A stretch of 64,000 bases of DNA from Alcaligenaceae bacterium SAGV5 (lineage in GTDB: Bacteria > Pseudomonadota > Gammaproteobacteria > Burkholderiales > Burkholderiaceae_B). The translations under genes and the position numbers were made by a program. The stretch lies in the NCBI GenBank assembly GCA_009360345.1, contig SPDP01000003.1, positions 1 to 64,000 on the forward strand, read 5' to 3'. Position 1 is the stretch's first letter. Each line of letters begins with the position of its first letter. This document shows positions 33,229-41,539 of this stretch, piece by piece. Under the pieces are notes generated by a model. It saw nothing but the letters and a program-made list of their open reading frames with translations. It made no database searches and was not told the origin of the DNA.

Positions 33229-34431
33229 TTAATGCTCTCCCACGGTGCGCGAGCGGCCCGCGCCGTAGGCGACCCATGCCTGCGCGCCAGCCATCGCCAC
33301 CATGAGGCCCAGCGCCGGCAGCCAACTGTCGGTCCAGTCGCGCAGGACGCCGCAGACCACCGGACCGGCCGCGCCGATCAGGTAGCCCAGGCTCTGCGCC
33401 ATGCCCGACAGCGACGCGGCCTGCTGCGTGGTGGCGGCGCGCAGGCTGATATAGGCCAGCGACAGCATCAGGCTGCTGCCCAGTCCCGCGCCGGCCACGC
33501 AGATCCAGACGATGGTCCAGGCCGGAACCAGCGCCATGCCGGCGAAGCCCGCCACGCACAGCATCGAGATAGCCAGCCCGAGGAGCTTCTGGTCGCGCAC
33601 GCGGCCCGACACCCAGGATGTCGCGATGTTGCCGAGCAGCGCCGCCAATTGCATCAGCGACACCATCCAGCCGGCCTCGCTCGGACTCATGCCGGTCTCG
33701 TGCAGCATGGAGGGCAGCCAGGCCACGAGTATGTAGAAATTGAAAGCCTGGATGCCGGTGAAGAGCGTGACCTGCCAGGCCAGCCACGAGCGCCAGACAT
33801 TCGCGGTTTTCGTGGCGTGGGCGCGGGTGGATACGGGCGCCTCGGCCTGGTTGCGCGAACGTGCCAGCCAGACCAGGGCCGCGGGGACCGTGATGACCAG
33901 CACGCAGGCAAGCGAGCTGCGCCAGCCGCCGGGCAGGTTGTCGGCCAGTGGCACCGCCACGCCCGCCGCCGTGCCCGACACGAGCGTCATCACGACTGAA
34001 TACAGTCCGGTGAGCGGGCCGATGCGCTGCGGGAATTCCCGCTTGACCAGTGCCGGCAGCATCACATTGCCGACGGCGATGGCGACGCCGCCGATCGCCG
34101 TGCCGATGAACAAAGGGGCGATGCCGGGCATCGACCGAACCGCGATGCCGACGCAAAGCGCGACCATGGCGGCGAACAACGCGCGTTCCAGCCCCAGTTG
34201 CCGGCCCAGGGCGGGTGCCAGCACCGAGAACAGGCCGAACGCGAGCAGCGGGAGCGTGTTGAGCAGCCCGGCGCTGCCCGCGTCCAGCCCCGTGGAGGCG
34301 CGGATATGGCCGAGCAGGGGGCCGACGCCGGTCAACGGCGCGCGCAGCGTCGCCGCCACCAGCAGGATGCCCAGCAGGGCCATGGCGGGCGTGACGGCGC
34401 GGGCAAGGCCCGGGCGGGTTTCGGGGGTCAT
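33229..34431 (-). CDS. MFS transporter, CynX/NimT family
   Basis: A 400-residue inner-membrane transporter with 12 predicted helices. The family pattern is visible in LRAPLTGVGPLL after the first helix, NVMLPALVKREFPQRIGPLTGLY, and the C-terminal half motif WLPSMLHETGMSPSEAGW. CynX-type carriers move cyanate, nitroimidazoles or other small anions; the substrate here is not evident. The start at 34431 overlaps the stop of the GNAT gene by 4 bp (ATGA), so the two are coupled. A decayed copy of this gene's 3' end lies just upstream at 34992-35095. Confidence 0.92.
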   Translation of the reverse strand: MTPETRPGLARAVTPAMALLGILLVAATLRAPLTGVGPLLGHIRASTGLDAGSAGLLNTLPLLAFGLFSVLAPALGRQLGLERALFAAMVALCVGIAVRSMPGIAPLFIGTAIGGVAIAVGNVMLPALVKREFPQRIGPLTGLYSVVMTLVSGTAAGVAVPLADNLPGGWRSSLACVLVITVPAALVWLARSRNQAEAPVSTRAHATKTANVWRSWLAWQVTLFTGIQAFNFYILVAWLPSMLHETGMSPSEAGWMVSLMQLAALLGNIATSWVSGRVRDQKLLGLAISMLCVAGFAGMALVPAWTIVWICVAGAGLGSSLMLSLAYISLRAATTQQAASLSGMAQSLGYLIGAAGPVVCGVLRDWTDSWLPALGLMVAMAGAQAWVAYGAGRSRTVGEH

Positions 34432-34895
34432 GAAGCGGCGTTCTTCAGGCGGCGGCTCATCAGCACATGCGGGATGCCGGCCTCCATGAATTCGTCTCCT
34501 TCGGCCTCGAAGCCCCGCGTTTCGTAGAACGCCCGAGCGCGCGTCTGCGCGTGCAGCAGCAGCCGGTCGTGCCCGCGCCGGCGGGCTTCGTCGATCAAGG
34601 CGTCCAGGATGGCGCCGCCCACGCCCCGCCCGCGCCCATGGCGGTGGACCGCCATGCGGCCGATGTGCCCGTCCGGCAGGAGCCGGCCGGTACCCAGGGG
34701 CGTGCCGTCGGTGTCGTAGGCGACCGCGTGCAGCGAGACCGCGTCGGCATCGTCGTATTCGAGTTCCAGCGGGACCGACTGTTCGTGGACGAAGACGGCC
34801 TGGCGTATGGACGACGCGTCGTGCCTGAGGGTGTCCCATGAACCGACGGCGAGGTGGATGCCAAGCCTGGTCATGAGGGGCGGCGCGGGGCGCAT
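34428..34895 (-). CDS. GNAT-family N-acetyltransferase
   Basis: A 155-residue acetyltransferase of the ElaA/YjcF-like type. N-terminal IRQAVFVHEQSVPLELEYDD and the acetyl-CoA pyrophosphate loop HRHGRGRGVGGAIL are typical; the C-terminal ARAFYETRGFEAEGDEFMEAGIPH is the most conserved segment of the family. The acceptor substrate is unknown. Met8 (34874) is an alternative start. It is translationally coupled to the MFS transporter gene, so it may acetylate a compound that the transporter handles. Confidence 0.9.
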   Translation of the reverse strand: MRPAPPLMTRLGIHLAVGSWDTLRHDASSIRQAVFVHEQSVPLELEYDDADAVSLHAVAYDTDGTPLGTGRLLPDGHIGRMAVHRHGRGRGVGGAILDALIDEARRRGHDRLLLHAQTRARAFYETRGFEAEGDEFMEAGIPHVLMSRRLKNAAS

Positions 34896-34991
34896 GCCCG
34901 CGAGAATTGGGAGGGAGAAAGGAACGGGTGCGTTGCTTGTGGTGTCATGCCGGCAGAAGGCCGCAGCCAGTGCGGGTGCAAAGGCTCTAGC

Positions 34992-35095
34992 TTAGTCCAT
35001 CTGTATCCTCATGTACGCCGGAAACCGGCCGGCGCCGCCCGCCTTGTAGTCGACCCATGCCTGCGCCAGCACTGCCATCAACGACAAGGCCGGCG
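34992..35095 (-). pseudogene. Remnant of the 3' end of a CynX-like MFS gene
   Basis: On the minus strand, a frame ending at TAA (34992-34994) reads PALSLMAVLAQAWVDYKAGG. It matches the C-terminal end of the intact transporter at 33229-34431, which reads PALGLMVAMAGAQAWVAYGAG, apart from a short gap and substitutions. An in-frame TGA closes it on the left of the frame and no start exists. This looks like the leftover of a second, deleted transporter copy; the rest of the 269-bp gap holds nothing I can name except the hairpin at 35131. Confidence 0.6.
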
Positions 35096-35130
35096 CGACT
35101 CGCGGTCACATGAGGGGGAGGGGGCAGATC

Positions 35131-35154
35131 GCGCACCGGTTCTGACCGGTGCGC
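35131..35154 (-). terminator. Perfect 10-bp hairpin after the Bug gene
   Basis: GCGCACCGGT (35131-35140) and ACCGGTGCGC (35145-35154) pair perfectly around a 4-base loop, 11 bases beyond the stop codon of the minus-strand Bug gene. The stem is very stable but is followed by a pyrimidine-rich C run rather than T's, so it is a probable rather than classical terminator. Confidence 0.6.
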
Positions 35155-35164
35155 GGGACTCGCC

Positions 35165-36151
35165 TTAGTCGATGCGGACGTCGGCTTGCTTGATGATGGC
35201 GCTGTACTTTGCCGCTTCGGTCTTGACGAAGTCGGCGAAGGCCGTGCCATTCAGGTTCTTGGGCACCGCGCCCATGTTCCTGATGTTGGTCAACACTGCT
35301 TCGTTCTTGAGCGCCGTGGCCGCGGCGGCCTGGAGCCTGGCGATGACCGGGGCGGGCGTCTGCGCGGGAACGAACAGGCCGAACCAGGCCTCGGTGTTGT
35401 AGCCCTTCAGGCCCGACTCGTTCAGCGTCGGTACGTCGGGCAGCACGGGCGAGCGTTCCAGGCTGCTGACGGCCAGCGCACGGAGCTTGCCGGCCTGGAT
35501 CTGCTGAGCCACCGTGGGAATGTTGATCATCAGCGCCGAGATCTCGCCACCCATGACGGCGGTCACGGCCGGCGCGGCACCCTTATAGGGTACGTGCGGG
35601 ATGTCGGTGCCCGCCATCGAGTTGAACAGGATGGCCGACAGGTGCGACAGGCTGCCGTTGCCGCCCGAGCCGACGTTCAGCTTGCCGGGATTGGCGCGCG
35701 CGTACGCGATGAATTCAGCGATGTTCTTGGCCGGCAGAGAGGGGTTGATGACCAGCACGTTGGGGGCGCTGGCCAGCAGCGTCACGGCGGCGAAGTCCTT
35801 GGCCGAGTTGTAGGGCAGCTTGCTGTAGAGGCCGGGGGTGACGGCGTGCGAGCTGGCGTTGCCCAGCAGCACGGTGTAGCCGTCCGGCGAGGCCTTGGCG
35901 ACGATGTCCGAGGCGATGCTGCCGCCGGCGCCGGGCTTGTTCTCGACGACCAGGCTTTGGCCCAGGGCGTCGCCCATGGCCTTGCCCACGTTGCGGGCCA
36001 GTTGGTCGGAACCGTCGCCCGGGGGCGCGGGCACGACGAGGCGGATGGGGCGGTCGGGGTACTCGGCGTGCGCGGCCGGGCCGGCCAGGGTCAGGCCGAG
36101 CGCCATGGCGGCCGGCAGGTGCCGCAACTTGGGTGCGAAGGTCATGGGCAT
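35165..36151 (-). CDS. Bug-family periplasmic substrate-binding receptor
   Basis: A 328-residue exported receptor with a signal peptide cut after about residue 29 (PAAHA/EYPDRP). Landmarks are RPIRLVVPAPPGDGSDQLAR, VVENKPGAGG, SPDGYTVLLG and an intact VPYKGAAPA loop. The chain starts at Met1 or Met3, with AAGGAAATG overlapping the first ATG. It is the last gene of a three-gene set with an ACMSD-like decarboxylase (22 bp upstream) and a RidA protein. The expected cargo is an aromatic acid feeding that pathway, such as an aminobenzoate derivative; this is inferred. Confidence 0.93.
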   Translation of the reverse strand: MPMTFAPKLRHLPAAMALGLTLAGPAAHAEYPDRPIRLVVPAPPGDGSDQLARNVGKAMGDALGQSLVVENKPGAGGSIASDIVAKASPDGYTVLLGNASSHAVTPGLYSKLPYNSAKDFAAVTLLASAPNVLVINPSLPAKNIAEFIAYARANPGKLNVGSGGNGSLSHLSAILFNSMAGTDIPHVPYKGAAPAVTAVMGGEISALMINIPTVAQQIQAGKLRALAVSSLERSPVLPDVPTLNESGLKGYNTEAWFGLFVPAQTPAPVIARLQAAAATALKNEAVLTNIRNMGAVPKNLNGTAFADFVKTEAAKYSAIIKQADVRID

Positions 36152-36173
36152 TTCCTTGTGGGGTGGGAGGAGG

Positions 36174-37181
36174 TCAGCGTACCAGGGCTTGCAGGCCGAA
36201 GAATTCGACCGCGTTGCCGGCGTAGATGGCTTGTTTGTCGGCGTCGCTGAAGCCGGGTTGCTCGGCCACCAGCTTGCCGATGGACTGCTCGCCCAGCGGG
36301 AAGGGGTAGTCCGAACCCAGCATGATGCGGTCGGTGCCCATCACGTCGGCCAGCAGGCGCAGCGCGCCCGGATCGAACACGGCCGAATCGACGTAGAAGC
36401 GCTTGACGTATTCCGAGGGCAGGCGCGGGCAGTCCTTGCGGATGATGTCGCGATGCTTCCAGGCGTTGTCCACGCGGCCCAGCATGAAGGCGAACGAGCC
36501 GCCGCCATGGGCGAAGCAGATCTTCAGCGATTCGGGGATGCGCTCGAAGGCGCCCGACAGGATCAGCGACAGGATGCCGAGCTGCGTTTCGGCGGGCATG
36601 GCCACCAGCCAGGGCAGCATCCATTGCTTCATGCGGTTGCCGCCCATCATGTCCCACGGGTGGACCAGCAGCGGGATGCCTTCAGTGGCGCAGTGCTGCA
36701 GGAAGGTGACCAGGCCCTCGTCGTCGAGGTCGCGGTCGCCCAGGTGGTTGCCGATCTGCACGCCGTGGTGGCCCGTGGCCTTGGCACGAGAGGCTTCGCG
36801 GCAGGCGGCGTCGATGTCCTGCAACGGCACCTGCGCCAGCGCCACCAGGCGCTTGGGCGCGGCGGCACAGAACTCCAGCGCCAGGTCGTTCATGCGCTGG
36901 GCCCAGGGCAGGACCTTCTCGGACGAGAATTCGTAGCCGAACATGATGGGCGTGGCGCAGGTGATCTGGATGTCCACGCCTTGGGCATCCATCTCGGCCA
37001 GGCGCGCCTGCGGATCCCATAGCGCGTCGTAGACGGGGCGGAAAGGCTTGTCGGCGCGCATGATGTCGCCGGTCTTGCCGTCCGGCGCGACCTGGAGCCA
37101 GGGCGCGCGCTCGACGCTCAGGGCGGCGGCTTCTTCCCGCGTGATGCGCGGGAAGTGGTGGGCGTGCATGTCGATTTTCAT
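36174..37181 (-). CDS. ACMSD-like amidohydrolase-fold decarboxylase
   Basis: A 335-residue metal-dependent enzyme related to 2-amino-3-carboxymuconate 6-semialdehyde decarboxylase. The N-terminal [11 protein letters not shown] supplies the HxH metal pair (His6, His8), with further ligands at the His of [12 protein letters not shown], the His of CFAHGGGSF and the Asp of [17 protein letters not shown] removes CO2 from an open-ring intermediate in kynurenine and nitro- or aminobenzoate catabolism. The adjacent RidA gene encodes a plausible 2-aminomuconate deaminase. Related hydroxymuconate or gamma-resorcylate decarboxylases are possible alternatives. Confidence 0.87.
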   Translation of the reverse strand: MKIDMHAHHFPRITREEAAALSVERAPWLQVAPDGKTGDIMRADKPFRPVYDALWDPQARLAEMDAQGVDIQITCATPIMFGYEFSSEKVLPWAQRMNDLALEFCAAAPKRLVALAQVPLQDIDAACREASRAKATGHHGVQIGNHLGDRDLDDEGLVTFLQHCATEGIPLLVHPWDMMGGNRMKQWMLPWLVAMPAETQLGILSLILSGAFERIPESLKICFAHGGGSFAFMLGRVDNAWKHRDIIRKDCPRLPSEYVKRFYVDSAVFDPGALRLLADVMGTDRIMLGSDYPFPLGEQSIGKLVAEQPGFSDADKQAIYAGNAVEFFGLQALVR

Positions 37182-37215
37182 GATGGGCTTGATGTCTGGT
37201 GTTGTCGTCGCGGGA

Positions 37216-37632
37216 TCAGAGGGGCTTGTAGGCGACCGCCTTGATCTCGATGCGCAGGTGCGGGTGGGGCAACTGGTGCACGGCTACCGTGGTGCGGGCC
37301 GGGCCGTCGTAGTCGAAGAATTCTCCGTAGACCTCGTTGTAGCCACCGAAATCGCTCATGTCGACCAGGAAGGTGCCGATCTCGACCACGTCGGACAACG
37401 AGGCGCCGGCGGTGCCCAGGATGTCGCGGATGTTCTCGAGCACCGCGCGGGTCTGGGCGCGGATGTCGAACTTGGTGGTGCCCATGGCGTCCACTTCCAC
37501 GCCGGCCAGGGAGTTGTCGGAACGGCGCGAGCTGGTGCCCGAGACGAACAGGAAGTCGCCGGCGCGCTTGATGTGGGGGTACTTGCCGCGGGGGGTGGCC
37601 TTGCCTTCGACGACTTTGGCTTGTGTGCTCAT
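37216..37632 (-). CDS. RidA-family protein, possible 2-aminomuconate deaminase
   Basis: A 138-residue RidA/YjgF-fold protein ([21 protein letters not shown], then [20 protein letters not shown] and [13 protein letters not shown]). The conserved Arg (LRIEIKA) that binds carboxylates in imine deaminases is present. The N-terminus and length match the 2-aminomuconate deaminases of nitrobenzoate and aminophenol pathways better than housekeeping RidA. AGAGAG precedes the ATG. It is the first gene of a transcript with the ACMSD-like gene. The 237-bp region upstream shows no obvious operator. Confidence 0.85.
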   Translation of the reverse strand: MSTQAKVVEGKATPRGKYPHIKRAGDFLFVSGTSSRRSDNSLAGVEVDAMGTTKFDIRAQTRAVLENIRDILGTAGASLSDVVEIGTFLVDMSDFGGYNEVYGEFFDYDGPARTTVAVHQLPHPHLRIEIKAVAYKPL

Positions 37633-37869
37633 GTCTACTCTCTAGTGGGGGTGCGCCCGGACGGGATGCGGGCGGAATGCTGACCGATGCAAGTCTAGGC
37701 AATCCGCCCTCGAAAAGAGAATGAATTTACGCGTCACTGGTATTCGATTTGGCTATGGCTGCGACAGGCAGGGCGCATGCCCCCTTCCTGTCATCAAGGC
37801 GCGGGTGGGAGGGGGGCGGAGCCGTATATGATGACCGCCTCCACGACCAGAAAAACGGGAAGCCGCGTC

Positions 37870-38847
37870 ATGATCGCCATCGAAATCTCCCGCCCCGGCG
37901 GGCCCGAAGTCCTGCAGGCCGCCGAGCGTCCGACGCCGGTGCCCGGCGTGGGCGAAGTCCTGATCCAGGTCGCCGCCGCTGGCGTCAACCGGCCGGACGT
38001 GGCCCAGCGCCGCGGCACCTACCCGCCGCCCCCGGGCGCCTCCGACCTGCCCGGGCTGGAAGTGGCCGGCACCGTGGCCGCGCTGGGCGAGGGCGCCACC
38101 GGCCTCGCCGTGGGCGATGCGGTGTGCGCGCTGGTCAACGGCGGCGGCTATGCCGAATACTGCACCGTGCCGGCCACCCAGTGCCTGCCGGTGCCGAAGG
38201 GGCTGAGCATGGTCGAGGCCGCCGGCCTGCCCGAGACCTACTTCACCGTATGGAGCAACGTTTTCATGCGCGGCAAGTTGTCGGGCCAGGAAGCGCTGCT
38301 CGTGCACGGCGGCGCCAGCGGCATCGGCACCACGGCCGTCCAGCTGGCCAAGGCGCTGGGACACCGGGTGTACGCCACGGTGGGCAGCGACGAGCGCGTC
38401 GCCGCCGTCGAGAAACTCGGCGCCACCGCCGGCATCAACTACCGTACCCAGGATTTCGTGCAGGAGATCAAGCGCCTGACCGATGGCCGGGGCGTGGACG
38501 TGATCCTGGACATGGTGGCCGGCGACTACGTCGCCCGCGATGTCCATTGCCTGGCCGAAGACGGCCGCATCGTGCTGATCGCGCTGCTGGGCGGCGCGAA
38601 GGGCGAAATCGACTTTGCCCGGGTGCTCAGCCGGCGCCTGACCATCACCGGTTCCACCCTGCGCCCGCGCTCGGCCCAGTTCAAGGGCGAAGTCGCTGCC
38701 GCGCTGCGCCAGAACGTCTGGCCGTTGTTCGAGTCCGGACGGCTCAAGCCGGTGGTGTACGCCACCTTTCCGTTGCGCGAGGCGGCGCAGGCCCACGCCA
38801 TGATGGAGTCGGGCGAGCACGTGGGGAAGATCGTCCTGACGGTTTAG
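37870..38847 (+). CDS. NAD(P)H quinone oxidoreductase (PIG3 family)
   Basis: A 325-residue zinc-free medium-chain reductase of the PIG3/TP53I3 type. N-terminal MIAIEISRPGGPEVLQ, GVNRPDVAQRRGTYPPPPGA and the NADPH-binding HGGASGIGTTAVQLAKALG are characteristic, as is the late RPRSAQFKGEVA segment. I chose the ATG at 37870 from family alignment; frames to the left extend only into the promoter region. It precedes tpiA, an order I recall as common in Bordetella and relatives, so it is core genome rather than part of the accessory clusters. The enzyme reduces quinones or enones; the physiological substrate is unknown. Confidence 0.92.
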   Translation: MIAIEISRPGGPEVLQAAERPTPVPGVGEVLIQVAAAGVNRPDVAQRRGTYPPPPGASDLPGLEVAGTVAALGEGATGLAVGDAVCALVNGGGYAEYCTVPATQCLPVPKGLSMVEAAGLPETYFTVWSNVFMRGKLSGQEALLVHGGASGIGTTAVQLAKALGHRVYATVGSDERVAAVEKLGATAGINYRTQDFVQEIKRLTDGRGVDVILDMVAGDYVARDVHCLAEDGRIVLIALLGGAKGEIDFARVLSRRLTITGSTLRPRSAQFKGEVAAALRQNVWPLFESGRLKPVVYATFPLREAAQAHAMMESGEHVGKIVLTV

Positions 38848-38990
38848 GCCCCCTACGCGCTTCGCGCGCCCTGTATGGTGAGCCCCCAGCCGCTGGGCGG
38901 CAGCCCCCAAGGGGCCGGGACCCGCCTTGGGGCGGCCCGGCGCCGGGTGCCCGGGGCAGATGAGGGTGGACCGGCGGAGTCCGATCCACC
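38848..38990. repeat. GC-rich extragenic palindromic element
   Basis: Directly after the quinone oxidoreductase stop lie CGCGC-TTC-GCGCG (38856-38868), CCCCAAGG/CCTTGGGG (38905-38912 and 38925-38932) and GGTGGA/TCCACC (38965-38970 and 38985-38990) as successive hairpins. The CCCCAAGG...CCTTGGGG style resembles repeated intergenic elements I know from Burkholderiales genomes. No other copy is in this window. It may terminate the upstream transcript. Confidence 0.5.
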
Positions 38991-39120
38991 GCATCCTGGG
39001 CCTGGGGGGCCACACGGCGGCCTTTTTTGCGACATTGGCTGCAGCGGTGCGCCGGAGTCGATACAATCGAGGTTTTGCCCGCATATTTTTGTCCACGCGG
39101 GCATTTTTCGATTCTTGTCG

Positions 39121-39900
39121 ATGGCAACTAAACAGAATATCCGCCGCCTGGTGCTTGGCAACTGGAAGATGCACGGCGCGCTGGCCACCAACGGCCAGCT
39201 GCTCTCGGCCATACGCAGCGCCTGGAACCAATCCTCTGGCGCCGCCGCCTGCGACGTCGGCGTCTGCGTGCCGTTTCCGTACCTGGCCCAGGCCGAGTCC
39301 GCGCTGACGGATTCCGACGTTGCCTGGGGCGCCCAGGACATCAGCGTCCACCCGCAGGGCGCCTATACTGGCGAGGTGTCCGGCGCCATGCTGGCTGACT
39401 TCGGCTGCCGCTATGTGCTGGCTGGCCATTCCGAGCGCCGCAGCCTGCACGGTGAAACCAGCCAGCTCGTGGCCGACAAGGCCAGGGCGGCGCTGGCCGC
39501 CGGCCTGACCCCCGTCGTCTGCGTGGGCGAGACCCTGGCCGAGCGCGAAGCCGGCCGCACCCTGGCCGTCATCGACGAGCAGCTCGCGCCCGTGCTGGCC
39601 CTGGGCCGGGAAGCCGTGACCGCCATGGTCGTTGCCTACGAACCCGTCTGGGCGATCGGCACCGGCAAGACCGCCAGCCCCGAACAGGCCCAGGAAGTGC
39701 ACGCCGCCATCCGGGCCGCGCTTCAGGGCATCGACTGCGCCGGCGTGCGCGTGTTGTACGGCGGCAGCGTCAAGGCGGCCAATGCCGCCGAACTGTTCGC
39801 CATGCCCGATATCGACGGCGGCCTGATAGGCGGCGCCTCGCTGGTGGCCGAAGACTTCCTGCGCATCGCCGAGGCGGGCGCCATAACCCGGAGTGCTTGA
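39121..39900 (+). CDS. tpiA: Triosephosphate isomerase
   Basis: A 259-residue glycolytic enzyme interconverting dihydroxyacetone phosphate and glyceraldehyde 3-phosphate. Active-site residues are seen as Lys in GNWKMHG, His in LAGHSERR, Glu in [14 protein letters not shown] (which includes the mobile loop 6) and the phosphate-binding YGGSV and GGLIGGASL. The ATG at 39121 gives the normal N-terminus; the Shine-Dalgarno is weak. A TACAAT at 39063-39068 may be its -10. It is immediately followed by secG with no spacer. Confidence 0.97.
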   Translation: MATKQNIRRLVLGNWKMHGALATNGQLLSAIRSAWNQSSGAAACDVGVCVPFPYLAQAESALTDSDVAWGAQDISVHPQGAYTGEVSGAMLADFGCRYVLAGHSERRSLHGETSQLVADKARAALAAGLTPVVCVGETLAEREAGRTLAVIDEQLAPVLALGREAVTAMVVAYEPVWAIGTGKTASPEQAQEVHAAIRAALQGIDCAGVRVLYGGSVKAANAAELFAMPDIDGGLIGGASLVAEDFLRIAEAGAITRSA

Positions 39901-40317
39901 ATGTCCGTAATGCTTACTGTCCTGCTGATCGTGCAGGTTGTCTCCGCCCTGACGATCATCGTCCTGGTCCTGCTTCAGCAGGGCAAGGGCGCCGACATGG
40001 GCTCCGCTTTCGGTGGCGGCTCCGCCGGCAGCCTGTTCGGCGCCGCTGGCGCGGCCAACTTCCTGTCGCGCACCACCAAGTGGGCGGCGGTCGTCTTCTT
40101 CATTTCCACCGCCGCGCTGGCCTACCTGGGCCGTCCGGCTCCCGCCGCTTCGCAAGGCGGGGTCATGGAAAGCCATCCCGCCGACCTGTCGGTACCCGCG
40201 GTCCCCGGCAGCACACCCGCGCCGGCCCCGGCGGCTCCCGACGCATCGGTCCCGTCGGTGCCCGCCACGCCGCCTGCGGCCCCTGCCCAGCCCGAGGCGC
40301 CCGCTCAGAAAAACTGA
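39901..40317 (+). CDS. secG: Preprotein translocase subunit SecG
   Basis: A 138-residue SecG of the SecYEG protein-export channel. The first hydrophobic helix (VLLIVQVVSALTIIVLVLLQ) is followed by the signature QQGKGADMGSAFGGGSAGSLFGAAG and a second helix (WAAVVFFISTAALAYLG). A Pro/Ala-rich C-terminal tail follows, as usual in betaproteobacteria. The ATG follows the tpiA stop codon directly, so translation is coupled. The order tpiA-secG-tRNA-Leu is the expected core arrangement. Confidence 0.96.
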   Translation: MSVMLTVLLIVQVVSALTIIVLVLLQQGKGADMGSAFGGGSAGSLFGAAGAANFLSRTTKWAAVVFFISTAALAYLGRPAPAASQGGVMESHPADLSVPAVPGSTPAPAPAAPDASVPSVPATPPAAPAQPEAPAQKN

Positions 40318-40328
40318 AGGGAATTCCG

Positions 40329-40355
40329 CTGACGGGCCGGCAAATGTTATATACT
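40329..40355 (+). promoter_or_regulatory. Candidate promoter of the tRNA-Leu gene
   Basis: CTGACG (40329-40334) and TATACT (40350-40355) are 15 bases apart, a short spacing, and place transcription start ~10 bases before the mature tRNA. The AT-rich -10 region stands out from its surroundings. A G+C-rich discriminator, as expected for stable RNA, follows. Confidence 0.4.
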
Positions 40356-40370
40356 AGCGGGCTCACGCAA

Positions 40371-40455
40371 GCCGTCGTGGTGAAATTGGTAGACACGCTA
40401 TCTTGAGGGGGTAGTGGCGAAAGCTGTGCGAGTTCGAGTCTCGCCGACGGCACCA
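40371..40455 (+). tRNA. tRNA-Leu (anticodon GAG)
   Basis: An 85-base class II tRNA. Acceptor stem GCCGTCG (40371-40377) pairs with CGACGGC (40445-40451), and ACCA is encoded at 40452-40455. The anticodon loop TTGAGGG gives GAG, reading CUC/CUU leucine codons. A long variable arm and the TTCGAGTC T-loop region are present. The same tRNA follows secG in E. coli (leuU), supporting the call. A strong terminator follows 34 bases downstream. Confidence 0.95.
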
Positions 40456-40488
40456 GGATTCAATGCCTGGATTTTGGGAAATTGAAAG

Positions 40489-40522
40489 CCCGCGAATTCT
40501 CCCAGGAGGTCGCGGGTTTTTT
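40489..40522 (+). terminator. Rho-independent terminator of the tRNA-Leu transcript
   Basis: CCCGCGA (40489-40495) and TCGCGGG (40510-40516) form a 7-bp stem with a 14-base loop, directly followed by six T's (40517-40522). This is the clearest intrinsic terminator in the window and closes the tpiA-secG-tRNA unit. Confidence 0.88.
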
Positions 40523-40687
40523 ATTGTGTTTCGGACGCCATCTCCGGGTTCCTGGAATCGAAGGCCGGTGCTTCAGGATGCCCGTCGAGAGGGGCGCACA
40601 TGCCTTGGCTGCCCGGGAACCGTTTTGATAGCATTACGGCGTTTCCATTGCGGCAGTTGGTCGCCGCTCTTGATCAGGGGCATTTGA

Positions 40688-41206
40688 ATGGCATCGCGTA
40701 GCGACGCTTACGATTTCCGTACGCTGCTGACGCATCGCATCCTGGTTCTTTCCAACACTTTTGGCAAGGGGGCCGTGAGGCTGTATGCGCAGGAGTATGG
40801 CGTACAACTGGCGGAGTGGCGCCTTCTCGCGGCATTGATGACGGAGTCCGCGCCGGATAGCGTCAACGATCTGGCGGTGGCATTGGGAACCGATAAAGGT
40901 TGGATCAGCCGGACTACCGCTGCGCTGGTCAAAAAGGGTCTTGCCGCGACCGTATCCGAGGCTTCGGACGGCCGACGCTTTCGCATCGTCCTGACACCGG
41001 AAGGCCGTCGTGTCTACGATCGGATCCTGCCTGCCGCAATCGCGCGGCAGCGGCGGCTCGTGTCGGTTTTGACCAACGACGAGCTGAGATCGTTGAACGA
41101 AATGATCGACAAGCTGCAGCGCCAAGCCACGGCGTTGACGGAAGGTTCTTCCAATGAAGTGGAGAAGCCAGCCCAAAAGACCGGCAGGCGGGCAAAGCCG
41201 CGTTAG
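40688..41206 (+). CDS. MarR-family transcriptional regulator
   Basis: A 172-residue regulator with the MarR winged-helix core: VQLAEWRLLAALM, then SVNDLAVALGTDKGWISRTTAALVKKGL as the HTH, and the wing with SDGRRFRIVLTPEGRRVYD. A basic C-terminal tail follows. It starts 165 bp after the tRNA terminator and faces the rubredoxin end of the Rieske operon. The promoter of that operon contains a perfect 16-bp inverted repeat typical of MarR proteins, so this gene is its likely repressor, released by the aromatic substrate. That link is inferred. Confidence 0.92.
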   Translation: MASRSDAYDFRTLLTHRILVLSNTFGKGAVRLYAQEYGVQLAEWRLLAALMTESAPDSVNDLAVALGTDKGWISRTTAALVKKGLAATVSEASDGRRFRIVLTPEGRRVYDRILPAAIARQRRLVSVLTNDELRSLNEMIDKLQRQATALTEGSSNEVEKPAQKTGRRAKPR

Positions 41207-41264
41207 GGCCTGTTCACGGTTCCGGGCCGGGTAGTCGGGTATGGCAGTTCGTTTCGGCGCGGTG

Positions 41265-41480
41265 TCACAAGGCCACCATTTCAAATCTGCGCTTGCGGAC
41301 ACCGCAATCCGGACAGGCCCAATTGTCAGGTACGTCCTCCCAGCGGGTTCCCGGAGCGAGTCCGTGGTCCGGCGCACCGGTAGCTTCATCGTAAATCCAT
41401 CCGCACACCAAGCACATCCAGGTGCGGAATTCGGCGGTCGGCGGCGTCAGGACGGCTTCAGACGGGTTCTGACCTGTCAT
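41265..41480 (-). CDS. Rubredoxin
   Basis: A 71-residue rubredoxin carrying one Fe in four Cys: CLVCGW and CPDCGV, with the family's Tyr and Gly spacing (GWIYDEATGAPDHGLAPGTRWEDVP) between them. An ~18-residue N-terminal extension precedes the core. AGAGAGG lies upstream of the ATG at 41480. It is the last gene of the operon with Rieske alpha and beta subunits and a Bug receptor, which suggests it carries electrons to the oxygenase. That would be unusual, since a Rieske ferredoxin or a flavin reductase is typical. Confidence 0.93.
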   Translation of the reverse strand: MTGQNPSEAVLTPPTAEFRTWMCLVCGWIYDEATGAPDHGLAPGTRWEDVPDNWACPDCGVRKRRFEMVAL

Positions 41481-41539
41481 GGCATATACCTCTCTAGGTG
41501 TCGGCGGGGGGGGGCTCGTGCTGGGGTTGCGGTGGGGCG

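Noticed and set aside
40371..40455. Integration site (att) at the tRNA-Leu 3' end
   Set aside because: I found no repeat of the tRNA 3' end by eye near 58.8-59.2 kb and no integrase gene.
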